64,000 nucleotides of DNA from Rhodanobacter sp. UBA5168 (GTDB lineage Bacteria > Pseudomonadota > Gammaproteobacteria > Xanthomonadales > Rhodanobacteraceae): NCBI GenBank assembly GCA_002413455.1, contig DHXA01000107.1, forward strand, positions 2,331-66,330, read 5' to 3'. How positions within the stretch are numbered: position 1 is the first letter of the stretch; every line of letters starts with the position of its first letter. A program made the translations under genes and the position numbers. Below, piece after piece: positions 34,209 through 43,021 of this stretch. The notes beneath the pieces were generated by a model. The model worked only from the letters and a program-made list of their open reading frames with translations, was not told the DNA's origin and did no database searches.

Positions 34209-35509
34209 GGGGTTTCCCAATGGCGCGCCGGGTGCTCGCCGGCAATCATTTCCTCGAAGTGCTGACGGCGGCGCACCAGCGCATAACGACCCTGGTTCAG
34301 CAGCACCTCGGCGGCCAGCGGCCGCGAGTTATAGGTGGACGCCATCGACGTACCGTACGCGCCGGTGGCCTTGATCAGCAACAGGTCGCCGGCGGCGCAC
34401 TCGGGCAGTTCGCGCGCGCGCGCGAAGGTGTCGCCGGTTTCGCAGACCGGGCCGACGATGTCGTAGGTGGTCAACGGCCGCGATGCGTTCGACACCGGCA
34501 CGATGTCGTGCCAGGCGTCGTACAGGCTGGGCCGCTGCAGATCGTTCATCGCCGCATCCAGCACCAGGAACTGACGCTCGATGCCCGGCTTCACGCGGAT
34601 CACCCGGGTCAGCAGCACGCCGGCCTCGGCGACCAGATAGCGGCCCGGTTCGAGCAACAGGCGGCCCTGGTAGCCGGCCAGCGCGGTGCGGATCACATCC
34701 ACATAATCGGTGGCGGATACCGGCTGGTCGGTGCCGGCGCGATAGCACACGCCCAGACCGCCGCCGACGTCGATGCTGGTGATCGGATGGCCGTCCTGTT
34801 CGAGTTCGCGCCAGAACTCGGCCACCCGCTGCAAGGCCAGGCGAAACGGTTCCAGCGTGAGGATCTGCGAGCCGATATGCACGTGCAGGCCATCGAGCTG
34901 CACATGCGACAGCCGGCCACGCTCGGCGAACCAGCGGCGCGCTTCGTCGATGCTCACGCCGAACTTGTTCTCCGACTTGCCGGTGGAGATCTTGGCGTGG
35001 GTGTGCGCGTCGACATCGGGGTTGATGCGCACGGCGGCGCGTGCCGTCACGCCTTGCGCTTCGGCCAGGCGCTGCAGGGTGAGCAGTTCGTCGTGCGACT
35101 CGACGTTGAACCGATGGATGCCGACGGTCAGTGCGCCGGCGATTTCGTCCGCACTCTTGCCGACGCCGGAGAACACGATCCGCTCGGGCGGCATGCCGGC
35201 GTGCAGGCTGCGGCGCATTTCGCCGACCGATACGATGTCGGCGCCGACGCCGGCGTTGGCCATCAGCTGCAGGATGGCGAGGTTCGGGTTGGCCTTGACC
35301 GCAAAGCAGATCGTGGCATCGAGACCATTCAGCGCAGCTTGCAGCGCGCTGATGCGCTGCCGGATCGCCGTCGCCGAATAGGCATGAAAAGGGGTGGGTA
35401 TGCGTAGCGCCAGTTGTTCCAGGTCGACGCCATCGAAGCTGAGCTGATCGACCGGCGTGGAAGATGGACTCATCGCGGCAGCCGGCGTGGCGTGGTTCGT
35501 TTTCATCAT
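34205..35509 (-). CDS. lysA: Diaminopimelate decarboxylase
   Basis: This 434-residue PLP enzyme converts meso-diaminopimelate to L-lysine. The PLP lysine lies in CFAVKANPN. HIGSQI, the glycine loop IDVGGGLGV, LEPGRYLV and the CETGD motif (active-site Cys from the partner subunit) are all present. Start uncertain: ATG at 35509 or 35506 is chosen; an ATG at 35473 is also possible. It is the only clearly cytosolic enzyme of the minus-strand group. Placed ahead of periplasmic wall peptidases, it fits the use of imported diaminopimelate as a lysine or carbon source. A dedicated catabolic copy is possible. Confidence 0.93.
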   Translation of the reverse strand: MMKTNHATPAAAMSPSSTPVDQLSFDGVDLEQLALRIPTPFHAYSATAIRQRISALQAALNGLDATICFAVKANPNLAILQLMANAGVGADIVSVGEMRRSLHAGMPPERIVFSGVGKSADEIAGALTVGIHRFNVESHDELLTLQRLAEAQGVTARAAVRINPDVDAHTHAKISTGKSENKFGVSIDEARRWFAERGRLSHVQLDGLHVHIGSQILTLEPFRLALQRVAEFWRELEQDGHPITSIDVGGGLGVCYRAGTDQPVSATDYVDVIRTALAGYQGRLLLEPGRYLVAEAGVLLTRVIRVKPGIERQFLVLDAAMNDLQRPSLYDAWHDIVPVSNASRPLTTYDIVGPVCETGDTFARARELPECAAGDLLLIKATGAYGTSMASTYNSRPLAAEVLLNQGRYALVRRRQHFEEMIAGEHPARHWETP

Positions 35510-35558
35510 CGGCTGCACGGTGGTTGTTCGCGTCAGGTGGATGCTCGGCGATCCAAGC

Positions 35559-35592
35559 AAAAAAGGGCGACCCGCCACGAAGGCGGGCCGCC
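35559..35592 (-). terminator. Intrinsic terminator behind the TonB receptor gene
   Basis: On the minus strand a GC-rich stem (six bp plus four bp after one mismatch; cores CCCGCC at 35571 and GGCGGG at 35582) is followed by six U residues (A-run 35559-35564). It lies 15 bp after the receptor stop, so lysA and its followers probably have their own promoter or depend on read-through. Confidence 0.85.
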
Positions 35593-35606
35593 GACGGGGA
35601 GGTACG

Positions 35607-38600
35607 TCAGAAATCGACAGCGAAGGTGAGCTGTGTGAAGCGCGGCGCCTGGAAACCGGTCGGCAGCATGAAGGTGGCGTCGGTTTCGTTGGAGATCGCG
35701 CTCTGCAGGTCCTGGTTCACCTGCACCGTGCGTTGCTGGTTGAGCAGGTTGTACACCGCCAGCTTCACGCGCAGCCTGCCACGGCCCTCGAACGGCAGGA
35801 TATAGCTCAGGCTGGCGTCGAGCGTGTAGGTCCATGGCAGGCGGCCATAGGCGCCACGCGCCGAGTGCTCGTAGACCCGTTCGCTCGAAACGTCCGAATC
35901 GCAGTTCTGCACGCAGGTGTAGTAGCTGTGGTAGCCGGTCGCGTCGTAAGGGTTGCCCACGCCGAAGCCGGTGATCGGGCCGCCGGAACGGACGTCCGCG
36001 TTGGCGCCGATCTGCCAGTGCGGCGTCAGCGCATAGGTGCCGCGCAGCTTGAACTGGTGGCGGCGATCGTTGGGCAGGTAGCCGTTGCCACCGAAGTTGA
36101 CCCAGGGATCGTCGAAGTTTTCGGTGCGGCCGGTGTCGTCGAAGTCGGTGTCGGAGTTGACCGGCCCCTCGGCGTTGCCGCGGTTCCAGGCCAGCACGTA
36201 GGAAGCGTTCATCGACCACTTTTCGTCCCAGGCGCGATCGAGCTGGAACTCAAGCGCGGCATATGTACGCTTGGGCTTCACCCAGCCGCGCTGGCCGATG
36301 TAGGTCATGATCGGATCGCCGTCGGCGTCCTTGCCGTCCTGCCGGTACAGCGCCCAGCCCGCTTTCGACGTGTCCACGGTGATGTAGCCGTCCGCCGTGC
36401 CGTCGCAATTGGTATCGCCCCACACGGTGACATTCTTGCCGGGGTTGGCCATCACGTAGCCGATGTAGCCATCCGCTCCGCACTGCGGGGTGGCGCTGAT
36501 CTCCATGTCGTCGATGGCGTTGTGCAAGCGGCGATAAGTGCCGCTGACGCCCCAGGACCAACTGTTGTTGATCATCTGCTGGAAGCCGAGGATCGCCTCG
36601 TCCTGGTAGACCGGATCGATGTCGTGATCCACTTCGGAGCGCAGGTCGCCGACCGTGCCGTCGCCTTGCGAGGTATCGACGTGGCTGCCTGGCAACGGGT
36701 CGCCGACGATCGGGAAGGCATACTGCGCGCCGTTGATCTCGCGGGTCTCCCAACCCAGGAACCGGTGGGAAGAGCGCTCATCGAGCAGACCGCCGGCCTG
36801 CTTGATGTTGATGACGTTGGCCACCGGCAGGTAGTAGCGGCCCAGGTTGCCGAACAGCTTGCTGCTGCCGTCGCCCTTCATGTCCCACGAGAAACCCAGC
36901 CGCGGAGCGATCTGGCGGCTGATCTTGATATAGCTGCGGCCTGCAGCGTCCTGGTTGTCGAAGCTGTCGTTGCGCACGCCGCCGTTGAGCACGAAGTTGG
37001 GCGTGAGCTGCCAGTTGTCCTCGAGGTAGAACGCCGAGTTCTTGGTTTCGAAGGTGCCGCCGATCTCGTAGCGGCGCACGCGCACCCACGCCTCATCGCC
37101 CACCGGCACGCGGCCACCGCCGTCCGCGTCCCCGACCTGCCCATTGCCCGGCACCGCGTAGACGTTGTAGTAGTAACCGCCGGGACCGGGGTAGCGCCTC
37201 TGGTAGTCCGAAATGTCGTTCTCGTGGTCGTAGCCGAAGCGCAGCAGGTGATCGCCCAGTTTCCATTCGAAATCGGCGCGTGCCTGCTTGCGCGTATCGA
37301 CGCGCGAAGCGACCTGCGAGCTGGTGGTGCAGCCAGGCGTCAGGCCGCCGGGCGGCTGCGGCGCACCGGTGGCGACAGCGACCCGGTTGCACTCGTCGTC
37401 CAGTTGCGAACTGATGTCGGCATGGCGCTGGTTGCGGCCGTACATCAGCTTCATCGACAGGTCGTTGGTGAGGTAGCTGGTCCAGGTCAGCGCCCAGTTC
37501 TTGCCGCCGGTATTGGTATAGACCTCGTTGTTCTTGGTGCCGCGCGTGCTGGTGTCGTAGTCGTAGTTGTAGACGTCTCCAACGTCGCGTGTCTTGTCGG
37601 AGAAAGCCATCAGCGACAGGATGTTGCTGTCGGTAATGTTCCAGTCGATGGTGCCGCCCCAAAAACCGTTGTTGGAATTGTGGTCGGTGATCGAAGTGCC
37701 GGTGTCATTGGTATTGTGCGGGCTGGCGCCGCGCCTCTCGTACATCGCGAAGAAGAACAGCTTGTCTTTCACGATCGGGCCCGAGGCCCACACGTTGGTC
37801 TTGATCAGCGAATCCTGGTCACGGCTGGAGGTGTAGTAACGCTCGCCATCGAAGTAATAGTCCTGGCCGCGCGAGTGCCAGTTGCCCGGCTCCATGGTGA
37901 TCTCGGTGCCGGCCTTGAACTCATTGGTGCCTGTGCGCGCCACCGCGTTGACCACACCGCCGGTGGTGCGGCCGAACTCGACCGAGTAGCCGCCGGTCTT
38001 GACCTGGAACTGATCGTAGAACGCGAACGGTGCTTCGGAGAAGCCGTTGCGATTGTAGAAATCGGTGACGTTGAGGCCGTTGATGTAAAACGCATTCTCT
38101 GCGATCGATGAACCGCCGAAGGAAATGCCGCCGAAGCCGGCATCGCCCTTGACGACGCCCGGCGCCAGCAGCGCCACCGAGGTGACGTTCTGGTCGACCG
38201 GCAAGCGTTGCAGTTCGGCGCGCGAGACGACGGTGGCGGATTCGGTGGAACTGACATCGATGATCGGCAGCGCGGTGCTGGTGACCGTGATGCCGCTCAG
38301 CTCGGTGGCGTTGACCTCGCCGACGTCTGCCGTGGTGGTGGTGCCGATGCTCACGGCAACTGCGCGCGGCTCGCCGATGGGCTGGCCGCCTTTGCTCGCG
38401 CTCAGCGTGTACTGACCGACCGGCAAAAACGGAAAGCGGTAGTTGCCGTTGCCGTCGGCGGTGATGGTGCGGGTCAGCCCGGTGCCTGGGTTGACGACGG
38501 TTACCACCGCGCCGGCCTGGGTGTGACCCATCACCGAGCCATCGTTGTTGCCAGCGAAGGCAGGTACCGCCAACGACGCAAGGCCGAGGCCCAGCGCCAT

Positions 38601-38639
38601 GCAAAGTACATTCCTGCGCAATGTCCGAGTACTGCTCAT
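35607..38639 (-). CDS. TonB-dependent receptor, Oar-like, with N-terminal carboxypeptidase-regulatory domain
   Basis: This 1,010-residue outer-membrane receptor has a signal peptide (about 1-29, AVPAFA). A beta-sandwich regulatory-like domain follows (about 30-115, GNYRFPFLPVGQYTLSASKGG). The plug domain includes ISFGGSSIAENAFYINGLNVTD. The rest is a long barrel ending in aromatic VDF. Receptors of this Oar-like class in Xanthomonadales often serve peptide or glycan uptake, whereas siderophore receptors lack the N-terminal domain. Its place between a transglutaminase-like gene and lysA suggests uptake of cell-wall peptides, which is inferred. The start at 38639 has GGGGAGA upstream. Confidence 0.92.
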   Translation of the reverse strand: MSSTRTLRRNVLCMALGLGLASLAVPAFAGNNDGSVMGHTQAGAVVTVVNPGTGLTRTITADGNGNYRFPFLPVGQYTLSASKGGQPIGEPRAVAVSIGTTTTADVGEVNATELSGITVTSTALPIIDVSSTESATVVSRAELQRLPVDQNVTSVALLAPGVVKGDAGFGGISFGGSSIAENAFYINGLNVTDFYNRNGFSEAPFAFYDQFQVKTGGYSVEFGRTTGGVVNAVARTGTNEFKAGTEITMEPGNWHSRGQDYYFDGERYYTSSRDQDSLIKTNVWASGPIVKDKLFFFAMYERRGASPHNTNDTGTSITDHNSNNGFWGGTIDWNITDSNILSLMAFSDKTRDVGDVYNYDYDTSTRGTKNNEVYTNTGGKNWALTWTSYLTNDLSMKLMYGRNQRHADISSQLDDECNRVAVATGAPQPPGGLTPGCTTSSQVASRVDTRKQARADFEWKLGDHLLRFGYDHENDISDYQRRYPGPGGYYYNVYAVPGNGQVGDADGGGRVPVGDEAWVRVRRYEIGGTFETKNSAFYLEDNWQLTPNFVLNGGVRNDSFDNQDAAGRSYIKISRQIAPRLGFSWDMKGDGSSKLFGNLGRYYLPVANVINIKQAGGLLDERSSHRFLGWETREINGAQYAFPIVGDPLPGSHVDTSQGDGTVGDLRSEVDHDIDPVYQDEAILGFQQMINNSWSWGVSGTYRRLHNAIDDMEISATPQCGADGYIGYVMANPGKNVTVWGDTNCDGTADGYITVDTSKAGWALYRQDGKDADGDPIMTYIGQRGWVKPKRTYAALEFQLDRAWDEKWSMNASYVLAWNRGNAEGPVNSDTDFDDTGRTENFDDPWVNFGGNGYLPNDRRHQFKLRGTYALTPHWQIGANADVRSGGPITGFGVGNPYDATGYHSYYTCVQNCDSDVSSERVYEHSARGAYGRLPWTYTLDASLSYILPFEGRGRLRVKLAVYNLLNQQRTVQVNQDLQSAISNETDATFMLPTGFQAPRFTQLTFAVDF

Positions 38640-38692
38640 CTCCCAATCTCCCCCATCGACGCCGTCGATGCCATGTTTTGAAAAGCTTCTGG

Positions 38693-40219
38693 TTACTTGT
38701 TGTTGCGTCCCTGCGTCACTGGCAAGACCTGCCATTTGAAGTCGTAGCCCGTCTGGTCGAAGTAGAGGTTGCCTCCCTTCCACTCGGCCTCTCCGCGTTG
38801 TGAATCCACGTCGTCGGAACGGAATTGCTGCTTGGGCGGCTGGAAACGGCGCCCGTAGTCATTGTTGAAGGCGAGACGATAGGCATCGAGCCCGCCCAGG
38901 TAGAACCACTCCAGCGCCTTGTCGTCGGACGGTGCCGGATGCAACCGGCCGGTGGTCACGTCCATCGGCACCCAGCCGTACGGCGCCAGGTACAGGTAAC
39001 CCCAATCGTGGATGTTGCTGTAGCCGGTGCCGTTGTCGGAGAACACCATGCCGGACTGCCAGCGCGTGGGGATGCCATTGAGCCGCAGCAGCGTCATCAG
39101 CAGCAGGGTCTGCTGGCCGCAGTCGGCGTGACCGGCGTGCAGCGCGTAGTCGCTGATGTTGCTGATCGTGGAGTACTCGCGCGCGCCGGCCCACGGGATG
39201 CGGTCGACTGCGGCGAACAGTTTCTGCGCGATGCGGTACGGGTTCTTCTCGTTGCCGACGACCTTGCGCGAGAACGCGCGCATGGCATCGGTGAACACGA
39301 TGTGCGGTGCGCGTTCGGCCACGAACGGCGCCAGTTCCGGCGTGATCGTTTCGGCTACGACCTTGTCCGGGTCGATCGCGTGGTATTGCGCGAAAACGGT
39401 CAGCTCGTAAGTCACCGAGAACTCGGTCTTCTGGCCGGCCTTCGCGGGCTTTTCCAGATAGACGGTGCGCTGCATCGTCGACGCGGGAGCGATCTCATGC
39501 CGCGCCGGCTCGCTGCCGACATAGCGGATGTCTTCCTGCTGGCCCGGTACCGCCTGCGGATACGGAATCCATGCGCGCACGGTTTCGCCGGCGGGCACGG
39601 CATCGGCGTCGACGGTCAGGATCTGGGTCATGCGCACGCGACGCGGCAACACGCTGCTGCGGTGTTCGGTCAGTGCCGCGTGGTAGATCGCGCGCTGATG
39701 GTCGTTCAGCGATTCCATCGGGCCGTCGGTGATCGGCGTCTGCACGGCGCGCCGTGCCACCGCGTCCGCGCTGAGGCGAAACAGGTTGCTCGGCGAGCGC
39801 TTGAAATAGAGCGTCCTGCCATCGATGACCTGATGTTCGAACAGGCCGGCCGCATCCCACTTCGCAAATTGCGCATCGGTCAGGTCGGGGATTTCCTTGC
39901 GCACGCGCGCCTTGACGTCGTCGGCGCCGAGCGTGAAATCGAGCAGGATGCGGCGCATGCGTTCGCGCTGGAAGGCAAGCGCGGTTTTCGTATCGGCGGG
40001 CAGGGCCGGTTGCGCCAGTGCGGCGGTGATTGCCGCATCGGCCGCCTTGAAATGGCCGGCGTCGATCTGGGTAATGATGGGGGCGAGCGGCCTGTCGCCG
40101 GCGGCTGCCGCGGCAAACGCCAGCGGCGTCGTGAACAGCAGGGTCAGCAGGCACATGACGATGTTCCGTCCATGACCACGGCGACGTCGTTTCAGCGCGA
40201 CAGGTAAAAGCGTATCCAT
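38693..40219 (-). CDS. Secreted transglutaminase-like (papain-fold) protein
   Basis: This 508-residue protein has a signal peptide (about 25-43, ending in AFAAA). The C-terminal half holds a transglutaminase core: nucleophile near Cys367 (HADCGQQTLLLMTLLRLNG), then His in NIHDWGYLYL and Asp in WVPMDVTTG, the full triad. In bacteria this fold is mostly a cysteine peptidase or amidase. The N-terminal half (about 50-200) is helical and unassigned. It is first in the minus-strand group, divergent from the DUF819/NlpC genes, so it may cleave peptide stems outside the cytoplasm. The start at 40219 fits a promoter-like pair just upstream. Confidence 0.85.
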   Translation of the reverse strand: MDTLLPVALKRRRRGHGRNIVMCLLTLLFTTPLAFAAAAAGDRPLAPIITQIDAGHFKAADAAITAALAQPALPADTKTALAFQRERMRRILLDFTLGADDVKARVRKEIPDLTDAQFAKWDAAGLFEHQVIDGRTLYFKRSPSNLFRLSADAVARRAVQTPITDGPMESLNDHQRAIYHAALTEHRSSVLPRRVRMTQILTVDADAVPAGETVRAWIPYPQAVPGQQEDIRYVGSEPARHEIAPASTMQRTVYLEKPAKAGQKTEFSVTYELTVFAQYHAIDPDKVVAETITPELAPFVAERAPHIVFTDAMRAFSRKVVGNEKNPYRIAQKLFAAVDRIPWAGAREYSTISNISDYALHAGHADCGQQTLLLMTLLRLNGIPTRWQSGMVFSDNGTGYSNIHDWGYLYLAPYGWVPMDVTTGRLHPAPSDDKALEWFYLGGLDAYRLAFNNDYGRRFQPPKQQFRSDDVDSQRGEAEWKGGNLYFDQTGYDFKWQVLPVTQGRNNK

Positions 40220-40378
40220 CGACCAGCGTCCCCAATTGAATCCCCTGAAACCGCTGTGTAACACGCTTGCAAATGGCGGTCAATAATTTATGCTTCGATC
40301 GATCTTGAAAAGAATCAGCTATTCCTTGGCGACCAAAACCCGCCTGCCCGCGGATGACCGCGAACCACCCACAAGGGG
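40220..40378. promoter_or_regulatory. Divergent control region of the two cell-wall peptide gene sets
   Basis: This 159-bp AT-richer gap is the only stretch from which both sets can start. On the minus strand TTGACC (40283-40278) and TACACA (40260-40255) are spaced by 17 bp, giving a plausible promoter 35 bp before the transglutaminase start. On the plus strand CAAGGGG is the ribosome-binding site for the DUF819 gene. The RpiR-type regulator at 44119 is the natural candidate to bind here, but I see no clear palindromic operator. Confidence 0.5.
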
Positions 40379-41536
40379 ATGCATGTGATCCACACGGTCT
40401 GGCCTTATCTGGCGGTGATGTTGCTGGCTGCCGGGCTGTTTCCCGCGGTGGAGCGGCGCTACAACTGGCGCATTTTCTCGGTGTTGCCACCGATCGTGCT
40501 GACCTATCTGCTGGTCACGGCGCTGGCGGTGTCCGGGCTGTGGCAGGTCAACGAGGAGATCCATGCGGCGCAGTCGATGCTGACCTCGCGGATGGTGCCG
40601 GCCTTGCTGTTCCTGCTGATGATCAATTGCGACCTGCGCGCAATCTACCGGCTCGGGCCGCGCGTGCTGGCTGTGTTCGCGTGCACCTCGATCAGCCTGT
40701 TCATCGCGTTCATCAGCACGTACCTGATCTACCGTCGCTGGCTGCCTGGCGACGCTTGGCATCCGCTGGCCGCATTGAGTGGCAGCTGGGTCGGCGGCAC
40801 CGCCAACATGATCGCGGTGAAGCAGGCGATCGGCATGTCCGATGCGCATCTGGCGATGTCGCTGCTGACCGATGCGCTGTGCTATTCGATGTGGGTGGTG
40901 GTGCTGTTCTCGGTGGCGCGGCTGGCGCCGGCGTTCAATCGCTGGACGCGCGCCAAATCCAGCGGCGACCTCGCCTTGCCGGCGGCCAAGACAAGCGCTC
41001 CCACCACTTACGACAGCGTATTGCTGTGGCTGGGCATGGCGCTGGCCGCGGCTGCGCTTGCCGGATGGCTGGCGGCATGGCTGCCGACCTCCAGCATGAT
41101 CAGCGCCACCACCTGGACCATCCTGCTTGCCACGGTGGCAGGGCTGGTGGTGGCGCACACGCCGCTGGCGCGTTACCCCGGCGCCGGCACGATTTCCAGC
41201 GCGATGCTGATCAGCGTGGTGGCCGTGCTGGCTTCGCAAAGCAACTTCCAGGGCATCGCCGCGGCGCCGCTGTACCTGCTGTGCGGCGTCACCATCATCG
41301 CGATCCACGCGGTGCTGCTGGTGGGTTTCGCCAAACTCTTCCGCTTCGACCTCTATCTGTGCGGCATCTCCTCGCTGGCACATATCGGCGGCGTGGCCGC
41401 CACGCCGGTGCTCGCGGCCAGCTATTCGCCGGCGCTGGTGCCGGTCGGCATCCTGCTGGCTTTGCTGGGTTATATCCTCGGTACGGGCTTCGGCCTGCTG
41501 GTGGCGTCCGTGCTGTCGATGCTGGCGGGCACGTGA
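40379..41536 (+). CDS. DUF819 family membrane transporter
   Basis: This 385-residue protein has about ten membrane helices and the DUF819 (YjcL-like) markers: LFLLMINCDLRAI, SGSWVGGTANMIAVK and the late LAHIGGVAATPVLAASY. DUF819 proteins look like secondary carriers; in several bacteria they are next to dipeptide epimerase and NlpC/P60 genes. It may bring wall-derived dipeptides or amino acids across the inner membrane. Its stop shares a base with a possible upstream start of the NlpC/P60 gene. GTG at 40385 is an alternative start. Confidence 0.9.
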   Translation: MHVIHTVWPYLAVMLLAAGLFPAVERRYNWRIFSVLPPIVLTYLLVTALAVSGLWQVNEEIHAAQSMLTSRMVPALLFLLMINCDLRAIYRLGPRVLAVFACTSISLFIAFISTYLIYRRWLPGDAWHPLAALSGSWVGGTANMIAVKQAIGMSDAHLAMSLLTDALCYSMWVVVLFSVARLAPAFNRWTRAKSSGDLALPAAKTSAPTTYDSVLLWLGMALAAAALAGWLAAWLPTSSMISATTWTILLATVAGLVVAHTPLARYPGAGTISSAMLISVVAVLASQSNFQGIAAAPLYLLCGVTIIAIHAVLLVGFAKLFRFDLYLCGISSLAHIGGVAATPVLAASYSPALVPVGILLALLGYILGTGFGLLVASVLSMLAGT

Positions 41537-41556
41537 TGCGGCCTCAACAAGGGACA

Positions 41557-42963
41557 ATGAAAATGCGACTTCCACTATTTGCTGCAACCGTTCTCGCCCT
41601 GGGTCTCGTTGCCGCGCCATTGCAGGCGCGCGATGCCGCACCGGCGCTGACGATCCCGCCCTCGGGCGTGATGGGCGTGGGCGAGGCACAGCTCACGCCC
41701 GCATTCTGGATCGGGCTGCAGAAACAACCGGACCATGTGATTCTCGACCGGGCCGCGATCGCCGCGGAGAACGCGAAGCTGCTGCAGGTCGATCCTTCGA
41801 TGCACGACCTGCGTGCGCTGCCGAAAACCCTGACGCGCGAACAGGTGGCCGGCTGGATCAACGGATTGTCCGAACGCCCCAAGCGGCAGATGTATGACGT
41901 CGAGGGCAAGCCGTTGCCGGCCGCCACGCTGGACGCGCTGATCGACAATCTCGCGTTGTCCGACATTCCCGCGCAGCAGGAAACGCGCTACGGCCTGGTG
42001 GTGCAGCGGGCTTCGTTCCACACCTTCCCGACCAACTTGCGCGCCTTCAATGTCAGCGGCGACACCGATATCGACCGCTTCCAGGAGACCGCCGAATTCC
42101 CCGGTGTGCCGGTGGTGATCGTGCACGCCAGCCGCGACGGCAAGTGGCTGTTCGTGGTGAGCCCGCGCTATGCCGCGTGGACCGAGAAGGAGAACGTGGC
42201 CGAAGGCACCGCCGCGCAGGTATTCGGCTACGCCGACAAGACGCCGTACCGGGTGGTGACCGGCGCCAGCGTGCGCACCGTGTTCACCCGCGAGGTGCCG
42301 GGCGCATCGCAGCTGCAGCTGGACATGAGCACGCGTGTGCCGCTGCTGAACCTGCCGCCGGATCAGCCGGTCAACGGACAGACGCCCTATGCGGCCTACA
42401 CGCTGCAGCTGCCGCTGCGCGGCGCCGACGGCAAGCTGCAGTTCACGCCGGCGCTGCTGCAGAAGAACACCGACACGGCGGGCGACTACCTGCCGCTGAC
42501 TCCGGCCAACATCATCCGCCAGGCGTTCAAGTTCCTCGGCGAGCGCTATGGCTGGGGCCATGCTTACGACGGCCGCGATTGCAGCGGCTTCGTCTCCGAC
42601 GTCTATCGCAGCATGGGCGTGCAGATGCCGCGCAACACCAGCAAGCAGGCGATCAGCCCGGCGCTGGAGCATCGTGCGTTCACCGACAAGGACAGCCGCG
42701 AGGCGCGCATCAAGGCAGCGCGCGAGTTGCAGGTCGGCGACCTGGTCTACATCCCCGGCCACGTGATGATGGTGCTCGGCCAGCGCGACGGCCAGCCGTA
42801 CGTGATTCACGACGTGGGCGGCATGACCTATCGCCAGGCCGACGGCAGCATGCGCCACATCAAGCTCAACGCAGTGTCGGTCACGCCGTTGCTGCCGATG
42901 CAGTCCAATGATCATCAGACCTACGTCGACCGCATGACCAGCATCGTGCGCATCCGCCGTTGA
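41557..42963 (+). CDS. Secreted NlpC/P60 endopeptidase (YkfC-like)
   Basis: This 468-residue protein has a signal peptide (about 1-21, PLQA). The middle part is SH3-like (GVPVVIVHASRDGKWLFVV). The C-terminal NlpC/P60 domain has nucleophile Cys342 (DCSGFV), His402 (PGHVMMVLG) and a third polar residue in VIHDVGG. B. subtilis and B. cereus YkfC, with the same SH3 plus NlpC layout, cleave gamma-D-Glu-diaminopimelate bonds after L-Ala. The following epimerase acts on the L-Ala-D-Glu produced. The start at 41557 follows AAGGG; ATG 41563 is also possible. Confidence 0.92.
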   Translation: MKMRLPLFAATVLALGLVAAPLQARDAAPALTIPPSGVMGVGEAQLTPAFWIGLQKQPDHVILDRAAIAAENAKLLQVDPSMHDLRALPKTLTREQVAGWINGLSERPKRQMYDVEGKPLPAATLDALIDNLALSDIPAQQETRYGLVVQRASFHTFPTNLRAFNVSGDTDIDRFQETAEFPGVPVVIVHASRDGKWLFVVSPRYAAWTEKENVAEGTAAQVFGYADKTPYRVVTGASVRTVFTREVPGASQLQLDMSTRVPLLNLPPDQPVNGQTPYAAYTLQLPLRGADGKLQFTPALLQKNTDTAGDYLPLTPANIIRQAFKFLGERYGWGHAYDGRDCSGFVSDVYRSMGVQMPRNTSKQAISPALEHRAFTDKDSREARIKAARELQVGDLVYIPGHVMMVLGQRDGQPYVIHDVGGMTYRQADGSMRHIKLNAVSVTPLLPMQSNDHQTYVDRMTSIVRIRR

Positions 42964-43021
42964 GCCTGCTGCCGGTTGCATCGAGAAGAAACAGGGACAC
43001 GGATTCCATGAAGGCTTTGCC

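Noticed and set aside
35457-38111. Plus-strand open frame of 884 codons
   Set aside because: It is antisense to the TonB receptor, which has a plug, barrel and terminal aromatic. The plus-strand product has no recognisable feature.
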